Shown one piece after another: positions 34,320 through 44,037 of a stretch of DNA of 49,390 nt. A model generated the notes under the pieces. It was not told the origin of the DNA. It ran no database searches and saw only the letters and a program-made list of their open reading frames with translations. The stretch's first letter is position 1. Each line of letters starts with the position of its first letter. The position numbers and the translations under genes are program-made. The stretch is taken from NCBI GenBank assembly GCA_014237405.1, contig JABZFO010000120.1, positions 1 to 49,390 of the forward strand, given 5' to 3'. This stretch comes from Desulfosarcina sp. (GTDB lineage: Bacteria > Desulfobacterota > Desulfobacteria > Desulfobacterales > Desulfosarcinaceae).

Positions 34320-35215
34320 ACGGGATTATCGTGGTGGACAAACCCGGGGGGATTTCATCAGCTGGGGTTGTCGCCCGGGTCAAGGGAATTTTCGAGGCTA
34401 AAAAAGTTGGCCATACAGGGACGCTGGACCCCCTCGCCACCGGCGTCCTGATCTGTTGCATCAACCGGGCTACCCGGCTCTCCCAGTTTTTCCTCAAGGG
34501 TGACAAGGCTTACGAGGCGGAACTTGTTCTGGGGACGGTGACGGACACCCAGGATGCGACGGGAACCGTCATCGAACGGCACTCGCTGGACGGTATATCA
34601 GCGGAACAGGTCCGGGAAACGGCGGCGCGGTTTGTGGGAACACTCACCCAGGTCCCCCCGGTCTACTCGGCCCTGAAACACCAGGGGACACCGCTTTATA
34701 AATTAGCGCGCCGGGGAGCAGCTGTGGAAAAGCCGGCCCGGCCGGTACGGATTAACCATTTGGCGATTCTTGACGTGAAACTGCCGGCGGTTCGATTTTC
34801 GGTCTCCTGTTCATCCGGCACCTATGTCCGCACCCTGTGTGCCGACATGGGGCGGGAACTGGGCTGCGGCGGGCATCTCAAAGGGCTGCGCAGAACGGCG
34901 AGTTGCGGGTTTTCCATTGACGACGCCATCGGCCTGGAGAAGCTGGCGGAATACAGGGATCGAGGCGGCCTGGGCGAAACGGTGATTCCCATGAACGAGG
35001 CATTGCCATTCATGCCCGCTGCGGTGGCCGATGACGCGCTGGCCAAAAAGATCCAAAACGGCATGAAACTGGCGGCAGCAGACTTTCCGGTTTCGCCGCG
35101 GGTATCGGACCAGGGCGTGTTCAAGGTTATAGACCCACGCGGCCGTCTGATCGCCGTGCTGGCCGAATCGCAGGCAACGGGCAGCTATAATTATTATTGT
35201 GTTTTTTCGGTGTAA
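34304..35215 (+). CDS. truB: tRNA pseudouridine(55) synthase TruB
   Basis: 303 residues from ATG 34304 (a TTG at 34295 is an alternative). It carries the catalytic Asp in GHTGTLDPLATGVL (near residue 40), the QVPPVYSALKHQG motif and CSSGTYVRTLCADMG, then a PUA-like C-terminus. It makes pseudouridine 55 in the T-loop of tRNAs. It starts within the end of nrnA (16-nt overlap), so the genes are coupled. Complete. Confidence 0.93.
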   Translation: MPPELNGIIVVDKPGGISSAGVVARVKGIFEAKKVGHTGTLDPLATGVLICCINRATRLSQFFLKGDKAYEAELVLGTVTDTQDATGTVIERHSLDGISAEQVRETAARFVGTLTQVPPVYSALKHQGTPLYKLARRGAAVEKPARPVRINHLAILDVKLPAVRFSVSCSSGTYVRTLCADMGRELGCGGHLKGLRRTASCGFSIDDAIGLEKLAEYRDRGGLGETVIPMNEALPFMPAAVADDALAKKIQNGMKLAAADFPVSPRVSDQGVFKVIDPRGRLIAVLAESQATGSYNYYCVFSV

Positions 35216-35272
35216 AGGTGATAATAATAAGGTTGTCGACCAATTGAAACTGATCTTAGAGACCGTCTAAAT

Positions 35273-35294
35273 CGGACTTTTACGAATTCATCAA
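35273..35294. repeat. solo copy of the pheS-pheT element's right end
   Basis: CGGACTTTTACGAATTCATC followed by AA. It matches the reverse complement of the left end of the element at 24611-24787, with one T fewer and one substitution. It lies between truB and rpsO and shows that this terminal sequence is dispersed. Confidence 0.55.
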
Positions 35295-35344
35295 AGATTA
35301 AAAGCAAAAAGGTAGTCAGTAACCATTTTAAGGAGGACGAAACA

Positions 35345-35614
35345 TTGGCGTATACAGCGGAAACCAAAAAAGAACTCATTGAAAAACACAAACAGCACGA
35401 TACCGATACCGGTTCTCCGGAAGTCCAGATCGGTCTTCTTACCCATCGGATATCCTATCTGACCGAGCATCTGAAAGTGCATAAAAAGGATCACCACTCC
35501 CGACGGGGATTGCTGATGCTGGTGGGCAAGCGTCGCAGACTGCTCAACTATGTCAAGGGCAACGACGTTCAGCGCTACCGTTCTATTATCGAAACCCTTG
35601 GCCTGCGGCGCTAA
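35345..35614 (+). CDS. rpsO: 30S ribosomal protein S15, TTG start
   Basis: 89 residues, full length. TTG at 35345 is used, decided by AAGGAGG (35330-35336) 8 nt upstream and by the family start [20 protein letters not shown]. Conserved [20 protein letters not shown] and [18 protein letters not shown]. It binds 16S rRNA helix 22 and often represses its own mRNA. Followed by pnp as in most proteobacteria. Confidence 0.96.
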   Translation: MAYTAETKKELIEKHKQHDTDTGSPEVQIGLLTHRISYLTEHLKVHKKDHHSRRGLLMLVGKRRRLLNYVKGNDVQRYRSIIETLGLRR

Positions 35615-35627
35615 GGTGATTCGAAAA

Positions 35628-35755
35628 CGGCAACACGCTGTTGCCGAATCCCCATTGCCGGTTTCCACGAATGCGGCTGCCGACGGTACTTCTGTCGGGC
35701 AGGTGGCATGCGCCCAGTGGCCCTCAGGCAGACGATTGGCCTGAACACCGGCAAT
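35628..35755 (+). promoter_or_regulatory. structured rpsO-pnp intercistronic leader
   Basis: The first hairpin is CGGCAAC/GTTGCCG (35628-35634 with 35640-35646, 5-nt loop) without a T-run, so it is not an intrinsic terminator. An outer pair, ATTGCCGG (35654-35661) with CCGGCAAT (35748-35755), could close a domain of about 100 nt. In enterobacteria an RNase III-cut leader here controls pnp; a similar role is an inference. Confidence 0.4.
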
Positions 35756-35819
35756 TTACAGGCACTGAGCGGATCGTTTTCGCCTTTGTCGCAATTATAT
35801 CAGGAGAAGGAATTCTAAT

Positions 35820-37917
35820 GGAATATACATTCAAAGCGGATGTGGGGGGCAACACCCTTAGCATCCAGGCGGGTAAAGTCGCCAAGCAGGCATCCGGGTC
35901 CGTTGTGGTTCAATACGGCGATACGATAGTTCTGGTTACTGCGGTTTCCGCCAACGACGAGAGAAATGTCGATTTTCTACCCCTTACGGTGGAGTACCAG
36001 GAAAAGGTCTATGCTGCCGGCCGGATTCCGGGCAACTATTTTCGCCGGGAGATCGGACGGCCCAGCGAGAAGGAGACCCTCACCTCCCGCCTGATTGACC
36101 GGCCGATCCGACCGCTGTTTCCCAAAGCGTACCGGTACGAGACCCAGGTTATTGCCACCGTACTCTCCATGGACCAGGAGAACGATCCGGACATGCTGGC
36201 CATGGTTGGTGCATCGGCGGCGTTGGAGATCTCGGACATCCCCTTTGCCGGCCCAATTGCGGCGGTACGCGTGGGCCGCATCGACGGCCAGTTCATCGTC
36301 AATCCCACCCTTTCCCATACGGCGGAAAGCGACATCAATATCATTGTCGCCGGCTCCCGCACCGGTGTGGTCATGGTGGAAGGCGGCGGCAATGTGGTGA
36401 GTGAAAAGGACATGCTGGAGGCCATCTTTTTTGGCCACCATGCCATGCAACCCATCATCGACATCCAGGAACAGCTCAAGGCGGAAATAGGCAAGCCCAA
36501 GCGGCCCTTCACACCACCGGAAAACGATCCAGCCCTGGTGGAGATGCTTCGGGAAAAGGCCTCTGCACCGTTGCGAGAGGTCCTTACCATCCCCGAGAAG
36601 ATGAAGCGATACGAGGCCGTGCGAACGACCAAGTCCCAAGTGGTCGAAACGCTGGGCGAGGAGATGGCGGACCGGCGCGGGGAGATCAGCGCCATTCTTG
36701 GCGACCTCCAGAAGCAGATCTGCCGGGACATGATTCTCAAAGAAGGCCGCCGTATCGACAACCGGCGGTTCGACGAGATACGACCCATCACCTGCGAGGT
36801 GGGGGTGCTGCCCCGGCCTCACGGCAGCGCTCTGTTCACCCGCGGCGAGACCCAGGTACTCGGAATCCTGACCCTTGGATCGGGTGGCGACGAACAGCGG
36901 GTGGAGACCCTCAGCGGTGAGGAAAACCGGCCCTTCATGCTCCACTACAATTTTCCCCCCTATTCGGTGGGGGAGGTCAAGCGTGTGGGGGGGCCCAGCC
37001 GGCGGGACATCGGCCATGGCGGCCTGTCCACCCGGGCCCTGGAAAAGGTGCTTCCGAACAAGGAGGATTTCGATTACACGATTCGTATCGTCTCGGAGGT
37101 GCTGGAGTCCAACGGCTCTTCATCCATGGGAACCGTATGCTCCGGGGCGCTGGCGATGATGGATGGCGGTGTGCCCATCAAGGCACCCGTGTCGGGCATT
37201 GCCATGGGGCTGGTGAAAGAGGGTGACCAGGTGGTGATTCTTTCGGACATCCTGGGTGACGAAGATCACACCGGTGACATGGACTTCAAGGTGACCGGTA
37301 CCGCCGAGGGCATCACCGCCCTTCAGATGGACATCAAGATCCACGAACTCTCCCGGGACATCATGGAAAAGGCGCTGGATCAGGCGAGGACGGGCAGGCT
37401 GTTTATCCTGGACAAGATGCTCCAGGCGTTGGCCACCTCGCGCGCGCAGATCTCTCCCTTTGCGCCGAAGATCATTTCCATCAAGATCAATCCGGACAAG
37501 ATTCGTGATATCATCGGTCCCGGTGGAAAGATGATCCGGGCCATTCAGAGCGAAACCAATACCAAGATCGAGATTGACGACAGCGGTCTGGTGAAGATCG
37601 CCGCCACCTCTGCCGAAGACGGTGATGCGGCCCGGCTGCAGGTGGAGACGCTGACTATGGAGCCTGAAGTGGGTGCCATCTACGAGGGGAAGGTGGTCAA
37701 GACTACCGATTTCGGCGCCTTCGTCCAGATCGTTCCGGGTACCGACGGTCTGGTCCACATCAGCCAACTGGCCAACCGTCGGGTGGCCAAGGTCACCGAC
37801 GTGGTCAAAGAGGGGGACATCCTCAAGGTCAAGGTGCTGGAAATCTCCAGGGACGGCAAGATCCGGCTCAGCCACAAGGCCGTTTTGAACGATGAACGTG
37901 AAAACGACGGTAAATAA
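35820..37917 (+). CDS. pnp: polyribonucleotide nucleotidyltransferase (PNPase)
   Basis: 699 residues from ATG 35820 behind AGGAGAAGG; the longer ORF to 35641 lies in the leader. Two RNase PH domains (1-215 and about 310-545; [20 protein letters not shown] and [20 protein letters not shown], then [14 protein letters not shown] with catalytic Asp residues) flank the helical domain. KH ([20 protein letters not shown], near residue 560) and S1 (about 620-690) follow. Phosphorolytic 3'-5' RNA decay. Complete; its last 26 nt overlap the protease gene. Confidence 0.96.
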
Positions 37918-39178
37918 AACCACCCTGAGCAACGGCGTCCGTATCGTTTCCACGGCCATGCCCCACGTGCGCTCGGTCTCCATGGGTGTCTGGGTTCACG
38001 TGGGGGCCCGTGACGAGACCGACGCAGAGGGCGGCCTGTCCCATTTCATCGAGCACATGATCTTCAAGGGCACGGTCCGGCGGACCGCCTTTCAGATCGC
38101 CAAGGAGTTCGATGCCATCGGCGGGCAGACGAACGCCTTCACATCCATGGAGCATACCTGCTACTACGCACGGGTACTGGACACCCAACTGGAAACCATG
38201 GTGGCCATCCTCTCTGATATCTTTCTCAATTCGGCCTTCGACGAAAAAGAGGTGGAGCGGGAGCGGCCGGTGATTCTTCAGGAGATCGGCATGGTGGAGG
38301 ACAGTCCCGAGGAACTTGTTCACACCATGATGGGACCGGCATTCTGGGGCGGCCACCCGCTGGGACGCTCCATCCTCGGCACCCGGGAAAACATCCTGAG
38401 TTTCGACAGTCAGGCCATCAAGGATTTCTTCACTCGGCGCTATCAGCCCGACCGCATCGTCATTGCCGTTGCCGGCAATGTGGATCATGACCGATTCGTC
38501 CGGATGGTGGGACCCGTTTTTTCTACCATCGCTCCGGGAAACGGATTCGCGCCACGCAGTACGCCCGCCGCCGGCTGTGAAATCAAGTGCAGGCACCGAG
38601 ACCTGGAGCAGACCCATATTTGCCTGGGAATGCATGGGGTATCGGTGGCCGATCCCCGCCGATTTGCCACTTCCCTGCTCAATACCATTCTCGGTGGCAA
38701 CATGAGTTCCCGGCTTTTTCAGACGGTCCGGGAAGAACGGGGATTGGCCTATTCCATCTACTCATTTCTGACCTCCTATGTGGATACGGGTATGCTCGGG
38801 GTATACACGGCAGTGGCGCCCAAGGATATGTATGCCTGCATCGATCTGATCCTGGACCAGGTCCGGCGGCTGGAAAAAGAGCCGGTGTCTGCCGAGGTTA
38901 TGCAAGATGCCAAGGAGTTCACCAAGGGAAATCTGCTCATGGCCGGGGAGAGTCCGGATAACCAGATGGTACGATTGGCCCAGAACGAGTTTTACTTCGG
39001 CCGGACCATTCCCATGCAGTCGGTGATCGACAACATCGATGCCGTTACGGCGGACGACCTGCTTTCCCTGGCGACTGACCTTTTCGGCAGCGGCAGTAAG
39101 GCCATCACGGTCCTGGGCCCCGATGCCGGCCTGATCGACCTTTCCGGACAGTTGAATCTATTTCGTTTCCAATCCTAA
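37892..39178 (+). CDS. M16-family zinc metallopeptidase (processing-peptidase-like)
   Basis: 428 residues. The inverted zinc motif HFIEH (His51, Glu54, His55) is followed by the downstream Glu ligand in [20 protein letters not shown]. The second, inactive half carries the family stretch [31 protein letters not shown]. It resembles mitochondrial processing peptidase beta and B. subtilis MlpA, encoded next to pnp in many bacteria. Substrate unknown. Overlap with pnp implies co-expression. Complete, no signal peptide. Confidence 0.92.
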   Translation: MNVKTTVNKTTLSNGVRIVSTAMPHVRSVSMGVWVHVGARDETDAEGGLSHFIEHMIFKGTVRRTAFQIAKEFDAIGGQTNAFTSMEHTCYYARVLDTQLETMVAILSDIFLNSAFDEKEVERERPVILQEIGMVEDSPEELVHTMMGPAFWGGHPLGRSILGTRENILSFDSQAIKDFFTRRYQPDRIVIAVAGNVDHDRFVRMVGPVFSTIAPGNGFAPRSTPAAGCEIKCRHRDLEQTHICLGMHGVSVADPRRFATSLLNTILGGNMSSRLFQTVREERGLAYSIYSFLTSYVDTGMLGVYTAVAPKDMYACIDLILDQVRRLEKEPVSAEVMQDAKEFTKGNLLMAGESPDNQMVRLAQNEFYFGRTIPMQSVIDNIDAVTADDLLSLATDLFGSGSKAITVLGPDAGLIDLSGQLNLFRFQS

Positions 39179-39180
39179 CA

Positions 39181-39660
39181 ATGCGCCAGTGGAAATCCGT
39201 TATGAATCCTTCACCATCCATCGATTTCCTCAGGCTGGACCCCGAAAAAAACCAGGATATTCCGCTGCCCCGCTATATGACGGCCAAAAGCGCCGGCATG
39301 GACATCTGTGCCGCCATTGAAAATAACCTGGTGCTGGCCCCCGGCCGTATATGCCTCGTGCCCACCGGGATTGCCATGGCCCTGCCCGACGGTTTCGAGG
39401 CCCAGATTCGTCCCCGCAGCGGGCTGGCGGTAAAACACGGCATCGGCATCATCAACGCGCCGGGAACCATCGATGCCGATTACCGGGGAGAAGTAAAGAT
39501 CGCCCTGATCAACCTGGGCCAGGAACCGGTTACCATCAAACGGGGGGACCGCATTGCCCAGATGGTGATTCAGCAGGTCCATCAGGCCCGGATCAACGTC
39601 GTTCAGCGGCTTGATGACACCGGTCGCAGCAGCGGCGGATTTGGTCACACGGGGCGATGA
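39181..39660 (+). CDS. dut: dUTP diphosphatase (dUTPase)
   Basis: 159 residues with all five trimeric-dUTPase motifs in order: [49 protein letters not shown] and the C-terminal [11 protein letters not shown] that closes over the active site. Hydrolyses dUTP to dUMP, keeping uracil out of DNA. The start may be ATG 39181 or 39202 ([12 protein letters not shown]); neither has a strong ribosome site. It follows the protease by 2 nt, and its stop overlaps the next start by 4 nt. Confidence 0.95.
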   Translation: MRQWKSVMNPSPSIDFLRLDPEKNQDIPLPRYMTAKSAGMDICAAIENNLVLAPGRICLVPTGIAMALPDGFEAQIRPRSGLAVKHGIGIINAPGTIDADYRGEVKIALINLGQEPVTIKRGDRIAQMVIQQVHQARINVVQRLDDTGRSSGGFGHTGR

Positions 39661-40481
39661 TGGAGGCAAAGACGCCGGAAGCGGGTTTGCTTTCCCTATC
39701 CAACCAACGCCATCTTTCGGTCTGCGTCCTGGCCAGTGGCAGCCGGGGCAACGCCACTTACCTTTCCGATGGCCACACCGCCATGTTGTTCGATGCGGGG
39801 CTGTCCGGCATCGAGATCCAACGGCGCATGGCCGCCAAAGGGCTTGATCCAGAATCCCTTGATGCCATCATCGTTTCCCATGAACATGCTGACCACATTC
39901 AGGGGGTGGGGGTTTTATCACGGCGATTCGACCTGACGGTTCACATCAATGCGGGGACTCGTCAGGCATCGGGACCCGCTTTGGGCAACCTGCCTCGCGT
40001 ACGTGAATTCAACTGCGGGGAGCCATTTTCCATTGGCGACCTTGCCATTCACCCGTTTTCCATCTCCCACGATGCCGAGGATCCGGCAGGCTTTACCATC
40101 GCCTGCAACGGGGCCAAAGTGGGACTGGCAACGGACCTGGGGATCGCTACCGGTGTGGTGAAGACGCACCTGAAGGCCTGCGACATCCTGATTCTCGAAG
40201 CCAACCATGACCCGCAGATGCTGATTGACGGCCCCTATCCATGGCCTTTGAAACAGCGCATCCGCGGTCGCAGTGGTCATCTCTCAAATGACGATACCGC
40301 CAAGCTGCTGGCAGAGCTTCAGCACGACGGTCTGACGCACGTGGTGCTGGCCCACCTGAGTGAAGAGAACAATACGCCGGAAAAAGCCAAAAACACGGTC
40401 GAAGCCGTTCTAAACAGCTCTCGGGTAAAGCTCCAGGTCGCATCCCAGAACGCCGGCAGCAGCATGCTCACACTTGCATAG
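39657..40481 (+). CDS. metallo-beta-lactamase-fold hydrolase (YycJ/WalJ-like)
   Basis: 274 residues. [20 protein letters not shown] at the N-terminus and the metal motif [17 protein letters not shown] (HxHxDH) are followed by [29 protein letters not shown], and [11 protein letters not shown] with a final metal His. This is the WalJ/YycJ group, a putative exonuclease-like MBL-fold enzyme. Its role in deltaproteobacteria is not established. The ATGA overlap with dut implies coupling. It converges on the LysR gene with only 5 nt between them. Confidence 0.87.
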   Translation: MMEAKTPEAGLLSLSNQRHLSVCVLASGSRGNATYLSDGHTAMLFDAGLSGIEIQRRMAAKGLDPESLDAIIVSHEHADHIQGVGVLSRRFDLTVHINAGTRQASGPALGNLPRVREFNCGEPFSIGDLAIHPFSISHDAEDPAGFTIACNGAKVGLATDLGIATGVVKTHLKACDILILEANHDPQMLIDGPYPWPLKQRIRGRSGHLSNDDTAKLLAELQHDGLTHVVLAHLSEENNTPEKAKNTVEAVLNSSRVKLQVASQNAGSSMLTLA

Positions 40482-40486
40482 ACGTT

Positions 40487-41395
40487 TCAGCGGGCCGCCG
40501 GTGAAGGGATCTGGCTGTTGATAAAGTCGATGAAGGTCTGGCAGAGGGGGGAGACGCTCCGGTGGCGGTGCCGGGTGAGATAAAAGGCCCGCTTGAGATT
40601 CAGACCGTCGATGGTCAGCGTTTTTAAATTCCCCGCCGACACATCGTCGGACACCGCGATGGCGGAGAGAATGGATACCCCCATGCGGTTCTTGATCCCC
40701 TGGCGGATTGCCTCGGTGCTGCCGATGCGGGCCACCACTTTCAACTCGTTGATGCTCAGCCCCGCCTCGGAAAAGCTGGTCTGGATGGATTTAAGGGTGC
40801 CCGATCCGTGTTCGCGGATAATAAAGGGCTCTGTGAACAGCTGTTTCGTGGTGACCTGCTTTCTGCCTGACCATCGGTGACCGGTCGGGACCACCAGGCA
40901 CATCTCATCTTCCACCAAATGGGTCTGCAAAATGCCGGCATTGGTGGATACAGCACCCACCACACCCAGTTCCAGATTCCCGGATAGAATAGCCTCGATG
41001 ATCTGCCGGGTGTCGGCGATGGAGAGGCTGACGTTGACTTCCGGAAAACGTGTGGTAAAGGCGCCGATGATCGCCGGCAGTACGAAGGCTCCCGGGATAG
41101 TGCTGCCACCCAGATCCAAGCTGCCTTTGACCTTGCCCTTGAACTCGGCCATGGCGCTTTCAGCTTCGTCACGCAGGGAGAGCATCCGTTTGGCGTAGCG
41201 GTAGAGCAGGCGTCCGGCCTTGGTAGGCAGTGCCTCCTTGGCCAGGCGGTCGATGAGCCGGCAGTCGAAGTGATCTTCCAAGTCCTTGATGTGGCTGGAG
41301 ACGGTGGGCTGGGAGAGGTGCACCGCCCGGCCCGCCTGCGAAAAGCTCTTGAGGTCCACCACCTTGCAGAAAATATGAAGCTGCCACAGATCCAT
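40487..41395 (-). CDS. LysR-family transcriptional regulator (selenium-metabolism-associated type)
   Basis: 302 residues. The N-terminal helix-turn-helix MDLWQLHIFCKVVDLKSFSQ, AGRAVHLSQPTVSSHIKDLE is followed by a LysR_substrate domain (GSLDLGGSTIPGAFVLPAII, then GIKNRMGVSILSAIAVSDDV). The MDLWQLHIFCKVV start is what I remember of the selenium-metabolism-associated LysR group of Desulfobacterota, but no sel gene lies in this window, so the target is inferred. Transcribed leftward, 3 nt after coaD. Confidence 0.8.
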   Translation of the reverse strand: MDLWQLHIFCKVVDLKSFSQAGRAVHLSQPTVSSHIKDLEDHFDCRLIDRLAKEALPTKAGRLLYRYAKRMLSLRDEAESAMAEFKGKVKGSLDLGGSTIPGAFVLPAIIGAFTTRFPEVNVSLSIADTRQIIEAILSGNLELGVVGAVSTNAGILQTHLVEDEMCLVVPTGHRWSGRKQVTTKQLFTEPFIIREHGSGTLKSIQTSFSEAGLSINELKVVARIGSTEAIRQGIKNRMGVSILSAIAVSDDVSAGNLKTLTIDGLNLKRAFYLTRHRHRSVSPLCQTFIDFINSQIPSPAAR

Positions 41396-41398
41396 GGT

Positions 41399-41881
41399 TT
41401 AAGGGCCGAATTTGGCTTTGATTCGGCGGTTGACCCCTGGGGGCACCATGTCCGAGATGTCGCCGCCAAAGCGGGCCGCTTCCTTGATAATGGATGAACT
41501 GGCAAAGATCCACCGCAGGCCGGTCATGAGAAAGACCGTTTCAATCTCCCGGTTGAGTTTCCGGTTCATCAGCGCCAGCTGGAATTCATACTCGAAATCG
41601 GAAACCGCCCGCATGCCCCGCAGCACGGCGTTTGCATTTCGTTTCTGGGCGTAGTCCACCAGCAGGCCGTCGAAGGTGTCAAATTCGATATTGTCGATGC
41701 CCGATATGGATTCATCGAGCATCTCCAGCCGCTCTTTGATGGTGAACAGCGATTGCTTGCCGGGATTGTGCAGAATGGCAATGATGATCCGGTCAAACAG
41801 CTTCAAGCCCCGTCTGGCAATGTCGATGTGGCCGTTGGTGACGGGATCGAAGGACCCTGGGTAGATGGCGACACGTTGCAT
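41399..41881 (-). CDS. coaD: pantetheine-phosphate adenylyltransferase
   Basis: 160 residues, complete. The nucleotidyltransferase motif is YPGSFDPVTNGHIDIARRG (residues 7-25); the later ISSTxxKE-type site reads ASSSIIKEAARFGGD. It makes dephospho-CoA from 4'-phosphopantetheine and ATP. It forms a leftward run with rsmD upstream, a pairing common in bacteria. The gap to rsmD is about 200 nt with no accepted gene; an ORF at 41803-42036 mainly overlaps coaD and is rejected. Confidence 0.95.
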   Translation of the reverse strand: MQRVAIYPGSFDPVTNGHIDIARRGLKLFDRIIIAILHNPGKQSLFTIKERLEMLDESISGIDNIEFDTFDGLLVDYAQKRNANAVLRGMRAVSDFEYEFQLALMNRKLNREIETVFLMTGLRWIFASSSIIKEAARFGGDISDMVPPGVNRRIKAKFGP

Positions 41882-42082
41882 GAAGGCTCCCGGTGGTTGA
41901 ACCGCGAAAGTGCGGCAACCCCGCTGCTTGCAATGGGGGGAGCGCGCAGACTGAAAATCGATACGATCCTAACGATGCCGCAAAGCACTGCCGTCAGGCA
42001 GAACATTCCCCGTAGTGTACAGCGGAAAATCTTCAATACAGCAAAGGGGATCGAATGGAATTAAATGCTTGTCGGAAATGCT

Positions 42083-42637
42083 CTATAGCATGGGTTCCAT
42101 AAACGAAACAAGGGTTTTCCCGAATCGTCGCTGGTCTACAAGGGCCAGCGCGTCCATGGAATGGACAATGGGCTCCCGGGCGCTGTGTTCGATGACAACA
42201 CAGGCGCCGTGGGCCAGTGCCCCGCATGATACAAGGGCGGCCAACGCGGGTGCCACGGCATTTGTTTCATACGGGGGATCTATGAAGACCAGATCGAAGG
42301 CCTGCTGCTCCGATATCAGACAGTTGAGGTTCTCCAGAATATTCCAGTGGATGACACGGGTCTGACTTTCCAGCCCCAGATTCCGGATGTTGCGCCGGAT
42401 GGCCGAAAGGGCCGCCTTTGCCTGCTCCACGAAGGCGGCGGATACTGCGCCCCGGCTCATCGCCTCGATACCCAGGGCACCGGTTCCGGCAAACAGATCC
42501 AACACCCGCTTGTTCTGGATGCTGCCGGCCAGAATATTGAACATTGACTCTTTGATCCGGTCGGCCGTGGGCCGGGTGGCCATGCCGACGGGAGCCATCA
42601 GCCGCCGGCCTTTCAATGTTCCGCTGATGACCCTCAC
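42083..42637 (-). CDS. rsmD: 16S rRNA (guanine(966)-N2)-methyltransferase RsmD
   Basis: 184 residues with MRVISGTLKGRRLMAPVGMA, the SAM-binding motif VLDLFAGTGALGIEAMSRGA and the catalytic FDLVFIDPPYE (DPPY). Methylates G966 of 16S rRNA. Its start overlaps the ntrX-like stop by 4 nt, so it is coupled to the regulator. Confidence 0.93.
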   Translation of the reverse strand: MRVISGTLKGRRLMAPVGMATRPTADRIKESMFNILAGSIQNKRVLDLFAGTGALGIEAMSRGAVSAAFVEQAKAALSAIRRNIRNLGLESQTRVIHWNILENLNCLISEQQAFDLVFIDPPYETNAVAPALAALVSCGALAHGACVVIEHSAREPIVHSMDALALVDQRRFGKTLVSFMEPML

Positions 42638-43977
42638 CCCTTGCGCTCTGCCAGCAACGACTTGATATATTTTGGTTTCACACCGATGGCTTTTGCGGTT
42701 TTCCCCACGTCATTATCGTGGCCGGCCAATTTTTTACGGATATACTCGGCTTCAAAAGCGATGCGGGCCTGGTCCAGGCCATCAATGGAAAAGAGTTCTC
42801 CCACAGCGGTTTTCGGATCCGACAGGTTGGCGGGCAGATCCTTCATGGTGATGGTATCCTTTTGAATCATGATGGCCAATCGTTCGATGAGGTTTTTCAG
42901 CTCCCGTACATTGCCTGGCCAGGCGTATTTCGTGAGAATGTCCATGGCGTCGGAGGCCATGGTCTTGCGTTTTTCACGGTTGCTGGCGGCTGCCTCCGCC
43001 AGAAAAATTTCCGCCAGGGCGGGGATGTCTTCGGCCCGGACCCTCAGGGGCGGCACCTCGATGGGGACCACGTTGAGGCGGTAATACAGATCTTCTCTGA
43101 AACATCCGTTTTCAATCTCCGCCTCCAGATCCTTGTTGGTGGCCGCGATTACCCGGACATCTGTGGTCAGGACCCTGCCCCCGCCCACGCGCTGAAATTT
43201 TTTCTCATCAAGGACGCGCAGGATTTTGGCTTGGATAGTCAGACTCATGTCGCCGATCTCGTCCAGAAAAATGGTACCGGTGTTGGTCAACTCGAATTTG
43301 CCCCGCTTTTTGGTGCTGGAGCCGGCAATGGCCCCCTTTTCATGGCCGAACAGTTCACTTTCGATGAGGGTTTCAGGAATGGCGGCGCAGTTGACATCGA
43401 TCATCGGGGATTCGGCGCGGGGGCTCAACTGGTGGATGGTTCTTGCCACCAGTTCCTTGCCGGTGCCGTTTTCGCCTTTGATGAGCACCCAGGATTCGGT
43501 GGGGGCAACGGCGGCAATCTGCATTTTCAGCGCTTGCACGGGTGCACTGCTGCCGCTGATGGAGTGCTTCTCGATGGTTTTTTTCCGCAGGTAGCGGTTC
43601 TCTTCCTCCAGGCGGCGGAAGTTGAGGGCGTTGTTGATGGCAACGATGACCTTGTCGAAATTCAGGGGTTTTTCAATGAGGTCGAAGGCCCCCAGTTTGG
43701 TGGCTTTGACGGCGGTTTCCACGTTGCCATGGCCGGTGATAATGATTACCGGCAGGGCGGCGCTGCTTTTTTTGATCTCTTTCAACGTTTCAATGCCGTC
43801 GATTCCTGGCATCCAGATGTCCAGCAGCACCAGGTCAGGTGCCTCGGCATCGATGATCTTCAGGGCCTCATAGCCATTGTTGGCGGTGATTGCCTCAAAC
43901 CCTTCGTCGGTTAGCAGACCGCTGAGGGACTGCAGAATCGAGGGTTCGTCGTCGACAATCAATATGGAGGGGAACAT
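42634..43977 (-). CDS. sigma-54-type response regulator, NtrX-like, lacking GAFTGA
   Basis: 447 residues. The receiver domain has the phospho-acceptor Asp53 (DLVLLDIWMPGIDG) with Asp9/Asp10 and Lys103. The AAA+ domain has Walker A GENGTGKE (168-175) and Walker B GTIFLDEIGD (about 234-243). The loop that contacts sigma-54, GAFTGA, reads GAIAGS (215-220). A short Fis-like C-terminal HTH (DNDVGKTAKAIGVKPKYIKS) ends the protein. Without GAFTGA it may not activate sigma-54 promoters and may instead work as a repressor or sigma-70 regulator. It forms a leftward pair with the ntrY-like kinase 60 nt upstream. Called NtrX-like from this linkage and sequence. Confidence 0.86.
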   Translation of the reverse strand: MFPSILIVDDEPSILQSLSGLLTDEGFEAITANNGYEALKIIDAEAPDLVLLDIWMPGIDGIETLKEIKKSSAALPVIIITGHGNVETAVKATKLGAFDLIEKPLNFDKVIVAINNALNFRRLEEENRYLRKKTIEKHSISGSSAPVQALKMQIAAVAPTESWVLIKGENGTGKELVARTIHQLSPRAESPMIDVNCAAIPETLIESELFGHEKGAIAGSSTKKRGKFELTNTGTIFLDEIGDMSLTIQAKILRVLDEKKFQRVGGGRVLTTDVRVIAATNKDLEAEIENGCFREDLYYRLNVVPIEVPPLRVRAEDIPALAEIFLAEAAASNREKRKTMASDAMDILTKYAWPGNVRELKNLIERLAIMIQKDTITMKDLPANLSDPKTAVGELFSIDGLDQARIAFEAEYIRKKLAGHDNDVGKTAKAIGVKPKYIKSLLAERKG

Positions 43978-44037
43978 AAAGGGTCTCCTTTCCCAAAGCT
44001 GCCGTTCAGTATTGACCGGCGGGTTCGTCGTGCAATT

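Noticed and set aside
35615..35819. Riboswitch in the rpsO-pnp gap
   Set aside because: Hairpins exist but no known aptamer pattern is recognisable; a protein-controlled leader is more in line with the locus.
41803..42036. 77-residue leftward ORF with a hydrophobic start, upstream of coaD
   Set aside because: Half of it overlaps coaD in another frame; no ribosome site and no family.
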